Of a stretch of DNA of 64,000 bases, positions 30,191 through 38,980 are shown in pieces. How positions within the stretch are numbered: position 1 is the stretch's first letter; every line of letters starts with the position of its first letter. The stretch spans positions 2,108,001 to 2,172,000 of the forward strand of contig NZ_CM001442.1 of the NCBI RefSeq assembly GCF_000244915.1, read 5' to 3'. A program made the position numbers and the translations under genes. Source of the stretch: Bradyrhizobium sp. WSM471 (lineage in GTDB: Bacteria; Pseudomonadota; Alphaproteobacteria; Rhizobiales; Xanthobacteraceae). A model generated the notes under the pieces. It searched no databases. It worked only from the letters and a program-made list of their open reading frames with translations, and had not been told where the DNA came from.

Positions 30191-30939
30191 AAGCGCGCCG
30201 ATTGCAAACGCTACGGCCAGCGTCGGCCAGTAGGCCTCGCTGTTCCACGTCGAGAGGATGCCGCGTTCGAGGCGGATGGTCGCATGGAGTGGGAATCGAG
30301 TGGAGTTTTTGTCGAGATCGATCGGGGCCTGCAAGGCTTTGTCGGGATCGAGCAGGAATTCGCCAAGTTTCTCGCCGTTGCTCAAGGCGAGGATCACTTC
30401 GCTATGGACGCGCAACCCGGCGGGCATGATGTCGAACAGGCTGGCGTTGACGCCAAGAATGGCGACCAATGCGGCGTTGCCATTGATGTCTTTGAGCACG
30501 CCCAGAGCATCGCCGCCGAATTGCTCGACACGGAAGAGCGAAAGGCTCTTGTCGCGCGCGGGAAGCATATCGCGGCGGTCGATCATCCCTTGTCGAATTC
30601 CAGCGTTTCGGAATAGGCCGAACAGATCACCGAGCCATCAGGGTTAACGAGGCGCACATCCTTGATTGCGGAACGCTGGTAGACGTGGAGGCGGATCGCC
30701 TGCAGCGTCGCGGGCCCGCAATCGGCAAGGTCGCGCCGCGCAAGTTCGCCCAGGCTCGCGCCGGCAAAATCGATTGCAAATTCGGCGCGACGCAGAACAA
30801 CCTCAGTCAATTCGTCGAGCTGATGGGCTTGCTGACGCCGGATGATGCTTTCGGCTGCGAAATGCCCGCCCAGCCCGGACGCCATTGTGCTCGCAAGCAC
30901 GAGCGCCGCAAACACAAAGGTCGGTCGCTGTAGTCTCAT
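30173..30939 (-). pseudogene. CSS-motif/EAL phosphodiesterase, N-terminal remnant
   Basis: Two minus-strand frames (30583-30939 and 30173-30586) together encode an N-terminal transmembrane helix (FVFAALVLASTMASGLGG), a periplasmic CSS-motif sensor (DCGPATLQAIR ... SVICSAYSETLEF) and a second transmembrane helix (YWPTLAVAFAIGALFG). This is the front half of CSS-motif cyclic-di-GMP phosphodiesterases. The frames are joined by a frameshift at about 30585, and the sequence ends at the CHRD junction before any EAL domain. The gene is dead as a phosphodiesterase. Confidence 0.75.
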
Positions 30940-31220
30940 CCTGCCCGCGCGGAGATCGAAGGACGCTCCTGCAGATCCTAGTCAGGACGGGCTAAGATAG
31001 GGTCTAATTGGGACACACAAACGCGGCGCGGAACCCAACGAGTCTTGCCCATTTGGGGGGCAGCGGGGGCGGGAGGCGTGGGTAGCCCGGTTTGGGGCAG
31101 AGCGGTGCGCTCTTCGGCATCACAAGCCAGGGTGGCGAACCGCGTAGCCCGAGGATGAACCAAAGTTGCCTTGTTCTGCCCACCGATCGGGATGGCTCGG
31201 GCGGTTCCCTCCCTGTTGCC

Positions 31221-31586
31221 TCAGGTCGGAGGTCTGGGCAAGAAGGCCAAAATCGTCTGGGCGAGCATGACACCCACGAGACCTCCGGCGACTTTCTGGA
31301 GGGCGTCAAGCAGGCCCGGATCCCGGTCGGGTGTGAGCATTTGCATGATCTCCAGCCCTATGGCGACCGCGATAACGAAAGAGCAGGTTAAAGCGAACCG
31401 TCCCGGCAGCAGGAACGACAGGAGAAATCCGAGCAGCCCATAAGCGCTGAAGCGCTCGATCACGACGACCCAATAGGCTTCGTGATGCCCCATTAGCGCA
31501 GGGCGTCCTGCCAACTTTGCAAAGGTGGCGTAGACAATGAGCGCCAGGCAGATGCATACGGCTGCAATCAAGTGGTTTCTGCGCAT
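31221..31586 (-). CDS. VanZ-like membrane protein
   Basis: A 121-residue protein with four hydrophobic segments and the VanZ-like pattern: ERFSAYGLLGFLLSFLLPGR, then GLEIMQMLTPDRDPGLLDAL, then a glycine-rich last helix. VanZ-family proteins are small membrane proteins of largely unknown function; VanZ itself gives low-level teicoplanin resistance. It is isolated between decayed sequence on both sides, with no partner genes. Confidence 0.8.
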   Translation of the reverse strand: MRRNHLIAAVCICLALIVYATFAKLAGRPALMGHHEAYWVVVIERFSAYGLLGFLLSFLLPGRFALTCSFVIAVAIGLEIMQMLTPDRDPGLLDALQKVAGGLVGVMLAQTILAFLPRPPT

Positions 31587-31868
31587 GCCGGCAGCGTAGC
31601 CGGTTGGCTACCGATCGGGATCAAAAAGCCCAGATATCGTTAAGTTCCTGCTGGCGCCAACGAGGCATCCATGATTCAGGGGCGTTTCAAGGCGCGATCT
31701 CTAAAGGACCACACTCACGCTTAAGCAGGTGGGCAGAAGAGTAACCTCTCCGGTTCCGTGGCAAGGCAACGAGTTTACTCTGGCTGAAGTTGGCTATTTC
31801 TATTCGTCGAGAACAATCGCATAGTTTCTGTTATTTCAGCCGCCGCTTTATCCGATGAGCTCTTTGCC

Positions 31869-32015
31869 ATGCCGAACGTCGACGATCTGCAGATGCTACG
31901 TCTGATCAAGGCTTTTCAGAAAATATCCGACCAGGACGTAAGGCGCTTGATCATCCTGTATGCGGAAGAGCAACTCGAGAAGCTACAGGCAATAGCGAAG
32001 CAAAAGCCGCAGTAG
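31869..32015 (+). CDS. 48-residue helical protein
   Basis: A short frame reading MPNVDDLQMLRLIKAFQKIS followed by DQDVRRLIILYAEEQLEKLQ and a lysine-rich end. The sequence is strongly amphipathic-helical and resembles small orphan proteins I associate with Bradyrhizobium genomes (VDDxxxxRLxKAFxxIxDxxxRRxII). It is not preceded by a strong ribosome-binding site. Function unknown; possibly a small regulator. I rate it as likely real because of its codon use and clean family-like composition. Confidence 0.5.
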   Translation: MPNVDDLQMLRLIKAFQKISDQDVRRLIILYAEEQLEKLQAIAKQKPQ

Positions 32016-33188
32016 ACGTACGCCGGCCGGCGAGCCGTCCCTGCGGTTTGCGTCGCAAATTTCCGGTGCTCAGGTGATATCCGTTCGACAACCCGTTGCG
32101 CCCCGTTGAACGTCTCGACATGGAGCCGACTCGGCTTAAGCCTTTTCCCAGCGGACAATCCACCGGCTCGGCCTGCAACGCCCGTCTTCCCAGATAGATG
32201 GACGGGGCCCCGCATCGCTGACGATGCCGTAACTCAGATTGGTTTGGCACCGACGGTGAGGGCTACGACAAGGTTGTGGTCAAAAGCTTCCGGTAGTTCG
32301 AGCCGAAGAGGACACACCGCAATTTTGGGCGAAGCCGAAGCTGCTACGCAGCAAGCCCTTGCGTTGCGGTAACGCGCCATTTTGCGCTGCCCTTGTCGAC
32401 AGGCCTAATTCTGCCTGGTCGTCGGGCTGTCTATTTTCGTTGACCAGCGCGATTTAGATTCCGCTGTAACCCATCGGCGGCGCTTCAGCCGTGATCAATG
32501 CGCCCCGAGACACAGGAGCCTTGGTGGCGAAATCCGCGCGGTGGTCATACCGGCGTTGAAGCCGGCGGCACCGGGATGGTCGGCCTCAAAGTGGGGTTGC
32601 CATCAGGTCATCGGGGCCAGTTTTAGGCTTGACGTTCCATTTCAGCCCGATTTGGGCATGCGTCGCCAGTCGTCCCTGTTTGCCGCTGTTCCCCCCTCAG
32701 CATGTATCAGCGGTGTCGCCGAATGATCGCTTTTCACGCGTCCAGGGTAGGAGCTCGTCCCATTCCAATTTCGCGACACCCCCCGTTACCGACCCAGAAC
32801 AAAAACGGATTTTTGATAATTTAAAACGATTCTTTGTCGAACTCTTCGTGTCCTGTGGGAGAGCGAAACACGCCATCAAAGAATCGTTTATTTTTCTAGA
32901 TGAGTCGTATCGCACGGTAACTCGCTGCGTGTTACCGTGCGATGGCGACAATGTTGATGGCCAATCGTGCTCGAAGATCGGAAAGACACGGCAAAAGGCA
33001 CAACTCGGGATCAGTCCGCATCCCCTCTGCCATTATCCGGGCGCGACCCAACATTCGACTGCGCCTCGATAAGACGCTCTTGCTTCCGCTTTGTGATCCG
33101 CAATGCTCCAATCGCGGACTTTGAACGCGCTGTCGGAAGCGGGCTGCATCATCCCGGCAGATGATCGGGTCCTTCGGGCTTTTGTTGC
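32016..33188. other. Decayed spacer with AT-rich core and hairpin
   Basis: About 1.2 kb with no supported gene. Contents: a stretch around 32541-32700 that looks like degenerate coding sequence on the minus strand; a 19-bp motif at 32759-32777 shared with the sugar transferase gene at 58164-58182; an AT-rich segment at 32810-32900; and a strong perfect hairpin at 32909-32943. Confidence 0.5.
32909..32943. repeat. Perfect 13-bp inverted repeat (hairpin)
   Basis: ATCGCACGGTAAC at 32909-32921 and its exact complement at 32931-32943 flank a 9-nt loop. No T-run follows, so this is not a typical intrinsic terminator. It is preceded by AT-rich DNA. It could be part of a small RNA, an operator, or the end of a lost element. 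Confidence 0.7.
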
Positions 33189-33362
33189 TCAGCCCTGCTT
33201 CGGCTTCTTCGACCTAAGCGAAAGACCCAGGCGCAATGCCATGCGCTTGATTGCATCAGGTGTCCGGCCGAGCTGTTTCGCGGCTTCTTCCAAAGAGACT
33301 GAAGACTTGGCCAGTTCCATCAACTTGCGGTCTTCCTTGAACGACCAGGGCTCGCGCGCCAT
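33189..33362 (-). CDS. 57-residue Myb/SANT-like small DNA-binding protein
   Basis: A short protein, MAREPWSFKEDRKLMELAKS followed by SVSLEEAAKQLGRTPDAIKR and a basic tail. The W...ED..L..LA....SLEEAA..LGRTPDAIKRMA pattern is a SANT/Myb-like or sigma-70 region-4-like helix-turn-helix, common as small orphan proteins in Bradyrhizobium. GAGGA lies about 10 nt upstream of the ATG. The frame extends to 33509 upstream without family sequence. It is probably a DNA-binding protein with unknown targets. Confidence 0.72.
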   Translation of the reverse strand: MAREPWSFKEDRKLMELAKSSVSLEEAAKQLGRTPDAIKRMALRLGLSLRSKKPKQG

Positions 33363-34243
33363 ACTCAAAGAATCCTCATTTACAAAATAAGACGAAAAAG
33401 CCGCCAAGCGACCCAGATTCGCTCGACGGCTTTGCTTGGGTGGGGCCAGGCCTTGGGGAAGCCCGGTGCGAAAATGAATATGCGATCGGCGAAATCTCGC
33501 AAGCAACACCGTGTATTAAGCTAACCGCTCAACCTTACCTGCAGCGTGCGCGTCGCGTTCGTCCGTGGATATACGGATGTGGATCCCGAAGCGAATGACG
33601 ACAAAAGTCGAGGTTCGTCGAGCGTCCTGCATCTGACTTCGACGGAGCCAAACGGCTGGCGCGTTTATGCCGCGGGCCTCGATGCAATCTCCATGGACGA
33701 GCCGCGCGGTACGGAGCCGTCGGAGCAGTTGCATGGTCTGCGACAATCGGCGCTGGAAGCGCGAGGAAAGCCGCGCTAGGTAGTGCTTCCCGCAACGGCA
33801 GTAATTGGCCGCCGCCTTTTCTGCGGCTCCAGGGCAAACGGCGGCGTTCATTCCGCGTCATCGACCCGGCCAATCGAGTGGAATGAGAGCGCGCGATCGA
33901 AGGGAACGCGAGACAGGCGGAAATGTGAGGCGCGTCGATGCGCAGGATCGTGAGTGAACGAGCTCTGACGTTACCGACGCATGCAGGAGCGCCGGTGTCC
34001 CGCGTTGTGGCCGCCGGGCCCGTCAACTCTTTCTGTTAACGCTTGGCTCTGGCGGTACGGCTTCCAAGTTACCTTGAGTGATCACCACGCTTGCAGCAGC
34101 TTCGCCGGACGCCTAATAATTCTGCATATTGTCAGTTTAGTACGGCTTCGATCATTTGAAGTGCTGGTCACGTTGGGTCGTGTGGTTCGTCAAGGCGAAT
34201 TCTGGGCCCGAGTTTTTGGAAGCCGGTGCCTTGAGGAGCCAAA
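33363..34243. other. Gap with no supported gene
   Basis: About 880 bp. A GTG-initiated frame of 77 codons at 33546-33779 has plausible amino-acid composition but no recognisable family, and overlapping frames on the other strand are equally open. I do not call it. No clear palindrome or terminator was noticed. Confidence 0.45.
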
Positions 34244-34519
34244 ATGCTGGTTCATTGGAACGCTGGACCGCGACGGTATTTTGTCAATGCTGATGGACAT
34301 CGCGTCCTCATCGGCCTCTCGCGCGCGGAAACCGCAGAATTCGAAATGCTCGACGATCCTCCGTCGCGGGCGGAGGAAGGGAGCGCGATAGGTGGCAGCG
34401 GTTCGACCTGCGTGAACGTCGATCGATGGTCGGAACTCTATACCAAGCATGAAGATGCCTGGCGCATCTGGATCGCGCGAAGCCGCACTGAAGCGGTTTC
34501 CAGTTTAGCCCTTTTTTAA
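34244..34519 (+). CDS. Small conserved-type protein, 91 residues
   Basis: It starts MLVHWNAGPRRYFVNADGHR and continues VLIGLSRAETAEFEMLD; near the end is WSELYTKHEDAWRIWIARSR. The RYFVNADGxxVLIGLSxxETxEFExLD and ELYTKHEDAWRxW blocks match a pattern I associate with small Bradyrhizobium proteins of unknown function. GAGGAG 7 nt before the ATG is an excellent ribosome-binding site. It precedes another small gene in the same direction after 49 bp, so they may be co-transcribed. Confidence 0.72.
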   Translation: MLVHWNAGPRRYFVNADGHRVLIGLSRAETAEFEMLDDPPSRAEEGSAIGGSGSTCVNVDRWSELYTKHEDAWRIWIARSRTEAVSSLALF

Positions 34520-34568
34520 CCATGGCGGGTCGATCCTTGGGCCCAAGGGCACAAACAGGATATGCCAG

Positions 34569-34973
34569 ATGTTCCATCGTCTTCTGAAAGCCCGAACGAA
34601 CAATCCGCTCGCGCAGAACAAGCGCTTCCAAGCGCGTTCGGCCGAACGTGATGCGCAGACCGATCGCGAGCGTGTTGCTTCGATCATGACGGCGATTGAC
34701 GTCGCTCTGCAGGCTGCCGAAAACGAGCAAGCGGGGCTGAGCAGTCGCGTGGAAGATGCGCTCGCGCGTGCGGCCGTGACCTTCGGCAATGGCGACGATG
34801 AATATCTAGAGCGGGAAGCGCTGGACAATCATCATCAGGACCTTTTTGGCGCCGAAATCTCCAATGGTCAGAGGCGGCTCAAGGAACTTGACGTGTCCGT
34901 CTCGCATTTGAAATTCGTCAGATCCGCAATGCTGACGCGTTTTCCCGGCTATTTCAGCCAGTCGGGCAGTTGA
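34569..34973 (+). CDS. Helical protein of unknown function, 134 residues
   Basis: A 134-residue, highly charged and helical protein with no cysteine and no membrane segment. AGGA lies 8 nt before the ATG. Composition (many Ala, Glu, Arg, with regular hydrophobic spacing such as RVASIMTAIDVALQAAENEQ) suggests a coiled-coil or helical bundle. I do not recognise a family. It follows the 91-residue gene on the same strand. Confidence 0.6.
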   Translation: MFHRLLKARTNNPLAQNKRFQARSAERDAQTDRERVASIMTAIDVALQAAENEQAGLSSRVEDALARAAVTFGNGDDEYLEREALDNHHQDLFGAEISNGQRRLKELDVSVSHLKFVRSAMLTRFPGYFSQSGS

Positions 34974-35130
34974 CCGCTCGTCGTCCTGATCAAAGCGTCG
35001 TTTTCATTGCTAGCAGTGTAAATTGCAGGCCTCCCGCTCTTGCGATTGCTGATCCTAGGCGTTTGTCCGACTGGTGGCTGAAACCGGTGATGACCGCCTC
35101 TGCGCGCGGAGCCAAGCTCGGGCCGACGAC

Positions 35131-35526
35131 ATGTTTTTTCGCCACTGGGTGCAAGTTGGGACGACAACTCTGTCGTTTGCGGTGAGCGCGACGGCGTGTC
35201 TTGCAGAACAACCGGCCGGGTCGGCGACGGAGGAGCCAGTGGGCGAGACGTCGACTGAAATGTCGCGTGAAGAATGGAAGATACAGATCGAGGAAGCTCG
35301 TAGACGGATTGCCGCCGAACGTCGCGAGCGACGCCTCGGGTTACGAGCTCCCGCCGAACAGGATCTGGCGAAAATAGCCGCAGAGCGCGCCCTGGAGCGA
35401 GCCATGAACGACACGACGCTGGAGCCGGGCGACATCGTGTCGACGAGCAAAGGATTTCTCGTCTTTAAACGGCGAACGGGTCCTGAGGGAGAGTGGAACG
35501 AATTCGTTCCACTCAGTCCGCGCTGA
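35131..35526 (+). CDS. Secreted small protein, 131 residues
   Basis: A 131-residue protein with a probable signal peptide (TTLSFAVSATACLAEQ, cleavage near residue 26), a charged helical middle (MSREEWKIQIEEARRRIAAE) and a compact end, LEPGDIVSTSKGFLVFKRR. The EEARRRI...PGDIVxTxKGFLxF pattern resembles small periplasmic proteins I associate with Bradyrhizobium. Function unknown. ATG 35131 was chosen to begin the signal peptide; a GTG at 35074 would add 19 unrelated residues. Confidence 0.6.
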   Translation: MFFRHWVQVGTTTLSFAVSATACLAEQPAGSATEEPVGETSTEMSREEWKIQIEEARRRIAAERRERRLGLRAPAEQDLAKIAAERALERAMNDTTLEPGDIVSTSKGFLVFKRRTGPEGEWNEFVPLSPR

Positions 35527-35917
35527 CGCGCGGGCTTCGACCGAGATAACGCCATCCGAGCCGGATCTCTTGCACTCCAGCAGCCAGTGAATAGAGGAAG
35601 GCCGTCGGGGAGCGCTCCCCGGGTGGCCGTCACCGTGTTTGGTCCACTGAGCTCTGCGAAGGCCGAGCGCCCGCGGACTCGGTCGACCAAACGCGTCGTG
35701 AAAGGCGGCACCATCAACCGGTGATGCCGTGCACTCGCAAGTTATTCTCGCTTGAGGGCGGCTGCGCCTTTCGCGTGGAGCGGCTTGCTCGATCCTGCGG
35801 CTGCTTACGAGCGTTCTGAAGGTTTTGTCGGCAAACTTGGGACCGCAATGCACCAGGGCAGGGGCTGCGCGACCGGGTTCCTCTCACCGCGCATACGACG
35901 ATTGCTTGGAATCTTGA
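35527..35917. other. Gap with no supported gene
   Basis: About 390 bp. Open frames on both strands are short and shadow-like. Nothing recognisable was found. Confidence 0.45.
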
Positions 35918-36067
35918 TCAATCTTCGGAGAGATCGTACCTTCTCGTGCGGGCAATTCTTCGCCGCTGCATGGAAATAAGTGCACGAATGGCGTAGCCGA
36001 CAAACACGCCAGCGACGAAGGCGGACCACAGGAAAGCGATCGGATAAGTGGCGATTAAATACGTCAT
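35918..36067 (-). CDS. 49-residue single-span membrane protein
   Basis: A short frame reading MTYLIATYPIAFLWSAFVAG, then VFVGYAIRALISM and a very basic tail (QRRRIARTRR) before an acidic end. One hydrophobic helix followed by positive charge is typical of a small inner-membrane protein with a cytoplasmic C-terminus. GAGG lies just upstream of the ATG. Function unknown; its size kept it below usual gene-calling limits. Confidence 0.5.
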   Translation of the reverse strand: MTYLIATYPIAFLWSAFVAGVFVGYAIRALISMQRRRIARTRRYDLSED

Positions 36068-36355
36068 GGCCTCGCGCCGAAAAAAATGCACTCGGCCAGA
36101 ATGAGCACGCCAATCCTAACCGTGATTTAATCGGCTCACAGGAACGGAAGTTTGGACCGGGACCAATCGTCGCTAACGTCGCGTGGGGGAAATGTCCGGT
36201 CCTGCGATCTTTCCTATCGTGGGAAAGTCGCCATTGGATGGCCCAGGCAGCCTAGGTCGGCGGGCGCCGCAATTGCCTCGAAAAACTCGGTCGAACCATC
36301 AAGGACGTACGGCATTGCGACATCGCTCCTTAGCGACGAGATCAAATGGTCGACA

Positions 36356-36697
36356 TCAAATATTTTTGGAGGAGTCCGTTCCGCGAGCCTCCGAAATCAA
36401 AAATTCCTCGAGATGCGCCCCAGCCTGGAGCTTGGCAGCTATCCAGCGCGGTTGCCTCCCCCGTCCTGACCATACCTCGTTCGGATTATTCGGGTTTCGA
36501 TATTTGGGCAGCACGGCGGGATATGGGCGGCGCTCGCGATCGGGTCGCCAGGCCTCGTTGGTTTCTTCAATCGCGCGAAGCCTTTGCTCAAGCTTGAACT
36601 TTTCCGCCTCGATCATCCGAGCAAGCTTCTTCGTCAACTCCTGATGAATAATCCATAGCTCATCGACGGACATCGATTGAAAGTCACATACCTCCAT
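36356..36697 (-). CDS. H-NS family nucleoid-associated protein
   Basis: A 113-residue H-NS/HvrA-type protein. The N-terminal half is a coiled-coil oligomerisation region (VDELWIIHQELTKKLARMIE). The C-terminal DNA-binding domain carries the family signature YRNPNNPNEVWSGRGRQPRW, including the AT-hook-like GRGRQPRW core. AAGGGG lies 6 nt before the ATG. Such proteins silence AT-rich or foreign DNA. It lies inside the gene-poor accessory region, which may be its own target (inference). Confidence 0.9.
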   Translation of the reverse strand: MEVCDFQSMSVDELWIIHQELTKKLARMIEAEKFKLEQRLRAIEETNEAWRPDRERRPYPAVLPKYRNPNNPNEVWSGRGRQPRWIAAKLQAGAHLEEFLISEARGTDSSKNI

Positions 36698-38205
36698 GGC
36701 GAACCCCTTAATCCGGTGATTCGCAAATCATGGGATAAGAAGTCGCGCGGCGAGGGAATATATCGCTCTACCCACAGGTATTTACTATGTGCGCCGCAGC
36801 GCCTGAGCGGTACTCAGGGAAGTTTCTATGCAATTTGGATCAGCCGTACGAAATCCGCAGGAGCCGCGACGGCGGGAGTTGTTCGACTTCTAAGCAAGTG
36901 AAGCGCATGGAAAAGGGAGGCTCTCGCCTCATCCGCTACAGCGATAAGCCGTAGCGGCGCGCGTCGGAAACGCCCGGAGACCGACAAGTCCCATCGCCCG
37001 TGACGGCCCTGGAGTACGCGAGGTTCCAGATTTAAGCTTTTGCGTAGGCGTCAATCTTAATAAGCGGGATGGCTTGCCGCCTTATGCAATTCCGGCCATC
37101 TATCAACTATTGGCAAACTTCTTTAGCGACCTTCCGCAACTCAACTACTTGCGTCAATTGGGCAGGCAACAAGTTCATGATCAGATATTCTTCGAGCTGT
37201 GTAACGAACTATCGCGCGCCAGCAACTCAATCCGCGCAAGATTCTCTCGAAATACAATATCGAGAATTGTTGAAATTGAGAGAGCGTGTCGAGAACGCCG
37301 AGACGGAGTTGCGCTCAAAGCTGCTCGACAAGGGCTCGCTTCGCAAAATCAACTAGAGCGCGGAATCATCTGTGGTGGCCCGTCGCGATCCAGCTGAATT
37401 GCGATGGGTCTTGACGACGAACCGTCGGATCTGGCGTCCGAGCAGTCGGCGCTGGAATGCCGCGTCGAATCTCCAGGGCCGCAACTGGATGGTTGTTGCG
37501 TGCTCTGGCGGACCTCGCTGATCACTAAGAGATATTGAGGGCTTCCCCACGTGTGGGCCGCACATCGGAAGAAAGCTGCCGCGCGACCAGATACTATCCG
37601 CTGTTGTTCGGCGACAGGAAGGACCCGGATACTTGCGAACTCGGGTGCCTTGCTCAAAGGCACTGGCGCGGACGGCTTGGCCGAGATTGTTCGGGCGATG
37701 TGCGAAGACTTCATCCGGGACGGCGTCTCCGATCTGTTACACGTTCGCGACGGCAAGGTGTCCTTTCGAGGTCAAAGGCGAAAGCGGACGCTATGCGCCG
37801 CAATCAACTGAGCCGTCTGCGCCAAATGGAGTGCGCCGGCATCACGGCCGAGATTTGCTGTGTGGACTAGGGTTCGAGCCGAAATAGGACCACCTGGTCG
37901 TAGATTTGAAACCGTGGGGGCCGGCCGTCCGGTGATAGGATCAGCGAAAGCGGCGCGGTCAGGATCCGCTACTGTCGGTTGACGATGAGTGGCAGTCGCC
38001 GTCAACCCGTAGCGGCCGATCCCTATCTCTTCGCCGCACTTCGACTATGGCTTCCTTTCGGTCGAGTACGGCTGAACGGCGCTTCCGCTTTCCGAAGCTC
38101 CGCACTTGCGCGGGAATGCGGCCTCGACAGCCGCCACTGATGGCCTGGTGAATCGTGTCCGTCGCTTGCCGGTAGGTTGGCCGTGAGTGACCGTGTGATT
38201 CTCGC
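36698..38205. other. Decayed spacer after H-NS gene
   Basis: About 1.5 kb without a supported gene. A tiny frame at 36907-37035 reads like one small protein interrupted by a single in-frame TAG at 36952. Two overlapping AT-richer frames near 37069-37400 and another near 37551-37811 resemble nothing I know. The segment ends at the direct-repeat cluster that begins at 38206. Confidence 0.45.
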
Positions 38206-38567
38206 GATTTTCGCGTTACAATTGCGGATTAAGTAGTTACAGCACCGGAGTTTCGCGATTCACTTCTATTCGTTCGTGGGATAAAATAAGAGTATAGCGT
38301 TACTAATGAAGATTATGGTGTTACAGTGAAGGAACAGGTTTCTGGCAAAAACTCCTCGAGTCCATGACTTTAGGCGCGCCCCTGAAATTGAATAATTCGA
38401 TTATGGCGTTACACTACGACGCAAGACCAGGGGGGAGCCGCGGATGTGCCCATGGCCACTGTCTCGAATTTGTAGCGAGCGACCGGCCTTGGCGATCCGA
38501 CGGAGAACTTTTTCGAGGTCCATCGAACCGGATTAACGCGTTACTTTTCGAGATTAACGCGTGACAG
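38206..38567. repeat. Iteron-like cluster of 16-bp direct repeats, 21-bp phase
   Basis: At least seven same-strand copies of a 16-bp motif close to GATTAACGCGTTACAG start at 38206, 38227, 38290, 38311, 38399, 38531 and 38552; an eighth weaker copy (12 of 16 matches) starts at 38248. The intervals 38206-38227-38248, 38290-38311 and 38531-38552 are each exactly 21 bp, and 38227-38290 is exactly three times 21, so the first cluster shares one helical phase. The GCGTTAC core is the best conserved part. No gene overlaps the repeats. The layout is that of protein-binding iterons or recombinase/transposase arm sites. Confidence 0.85.
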
Positions 38568-38980
38568 TTTAGGGGAAGTAACGGGGGGCCCCGGCGATTC
38601 CTTGCCTACTAAGGTCCCTACAATGCCGGAAGGGGACACCGGCTGAGAGGCGCTTAGGCTGCTCAATCACCCCCGCCCAACGCGATTGTAGAGGCGATCG
38701 GCCGCAGCCCCAGGCTGGTCGAGGTCCAGTTTGAAGACGACTGCTGATTGCTAACAAGTAGCGCGGCTGATCGCCTCCTAAATCGACTGCAAGCTCACGA
38801 AGGTGAGGTCCGGCAATGCCCTTCCGATCATCTTGCGCACTGTCGGCGCCAATGGGGCCGACCAACGGAATCTTCGCCTTGGACCGCGCACCGATGGGGG
38901 TGCTGCGTGCGATCGCCCTGTTCTCTCGGCACAAACCGTCGCCAATGAAATTCATGGTTAGGGCGGCGACCCGGTGCGGC
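38568..38980. other. Spacer between repeat cluster and beta-helix gene
   Basis: About 410 bp without a supported gene. Frames are open on both strands (up to 164 codons on the minus strand), but none shows a family pattern or a good ribosome-binding site. It could include the far side of a lost element tied to the repeat cluster. Confidence 0.4.

Noticed and set aside
33546..33779. 77-codon GTG-initiated frame
   Set aside because: Plausible composition but no family and equally open frames on the other strand.
37069..37397. Two overlapping frames of about 100 codons
   Set aside because: Neither frame shows a family pattern; both lack a good ribosome-binding site, and the region looks decayed.
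38206..38567. CRISPR array
   Set aside because: Repeats are short (16 bp), degenerate and mostly 21 bp apart start to start, leaving only 5-bp gaps; no cas genes.
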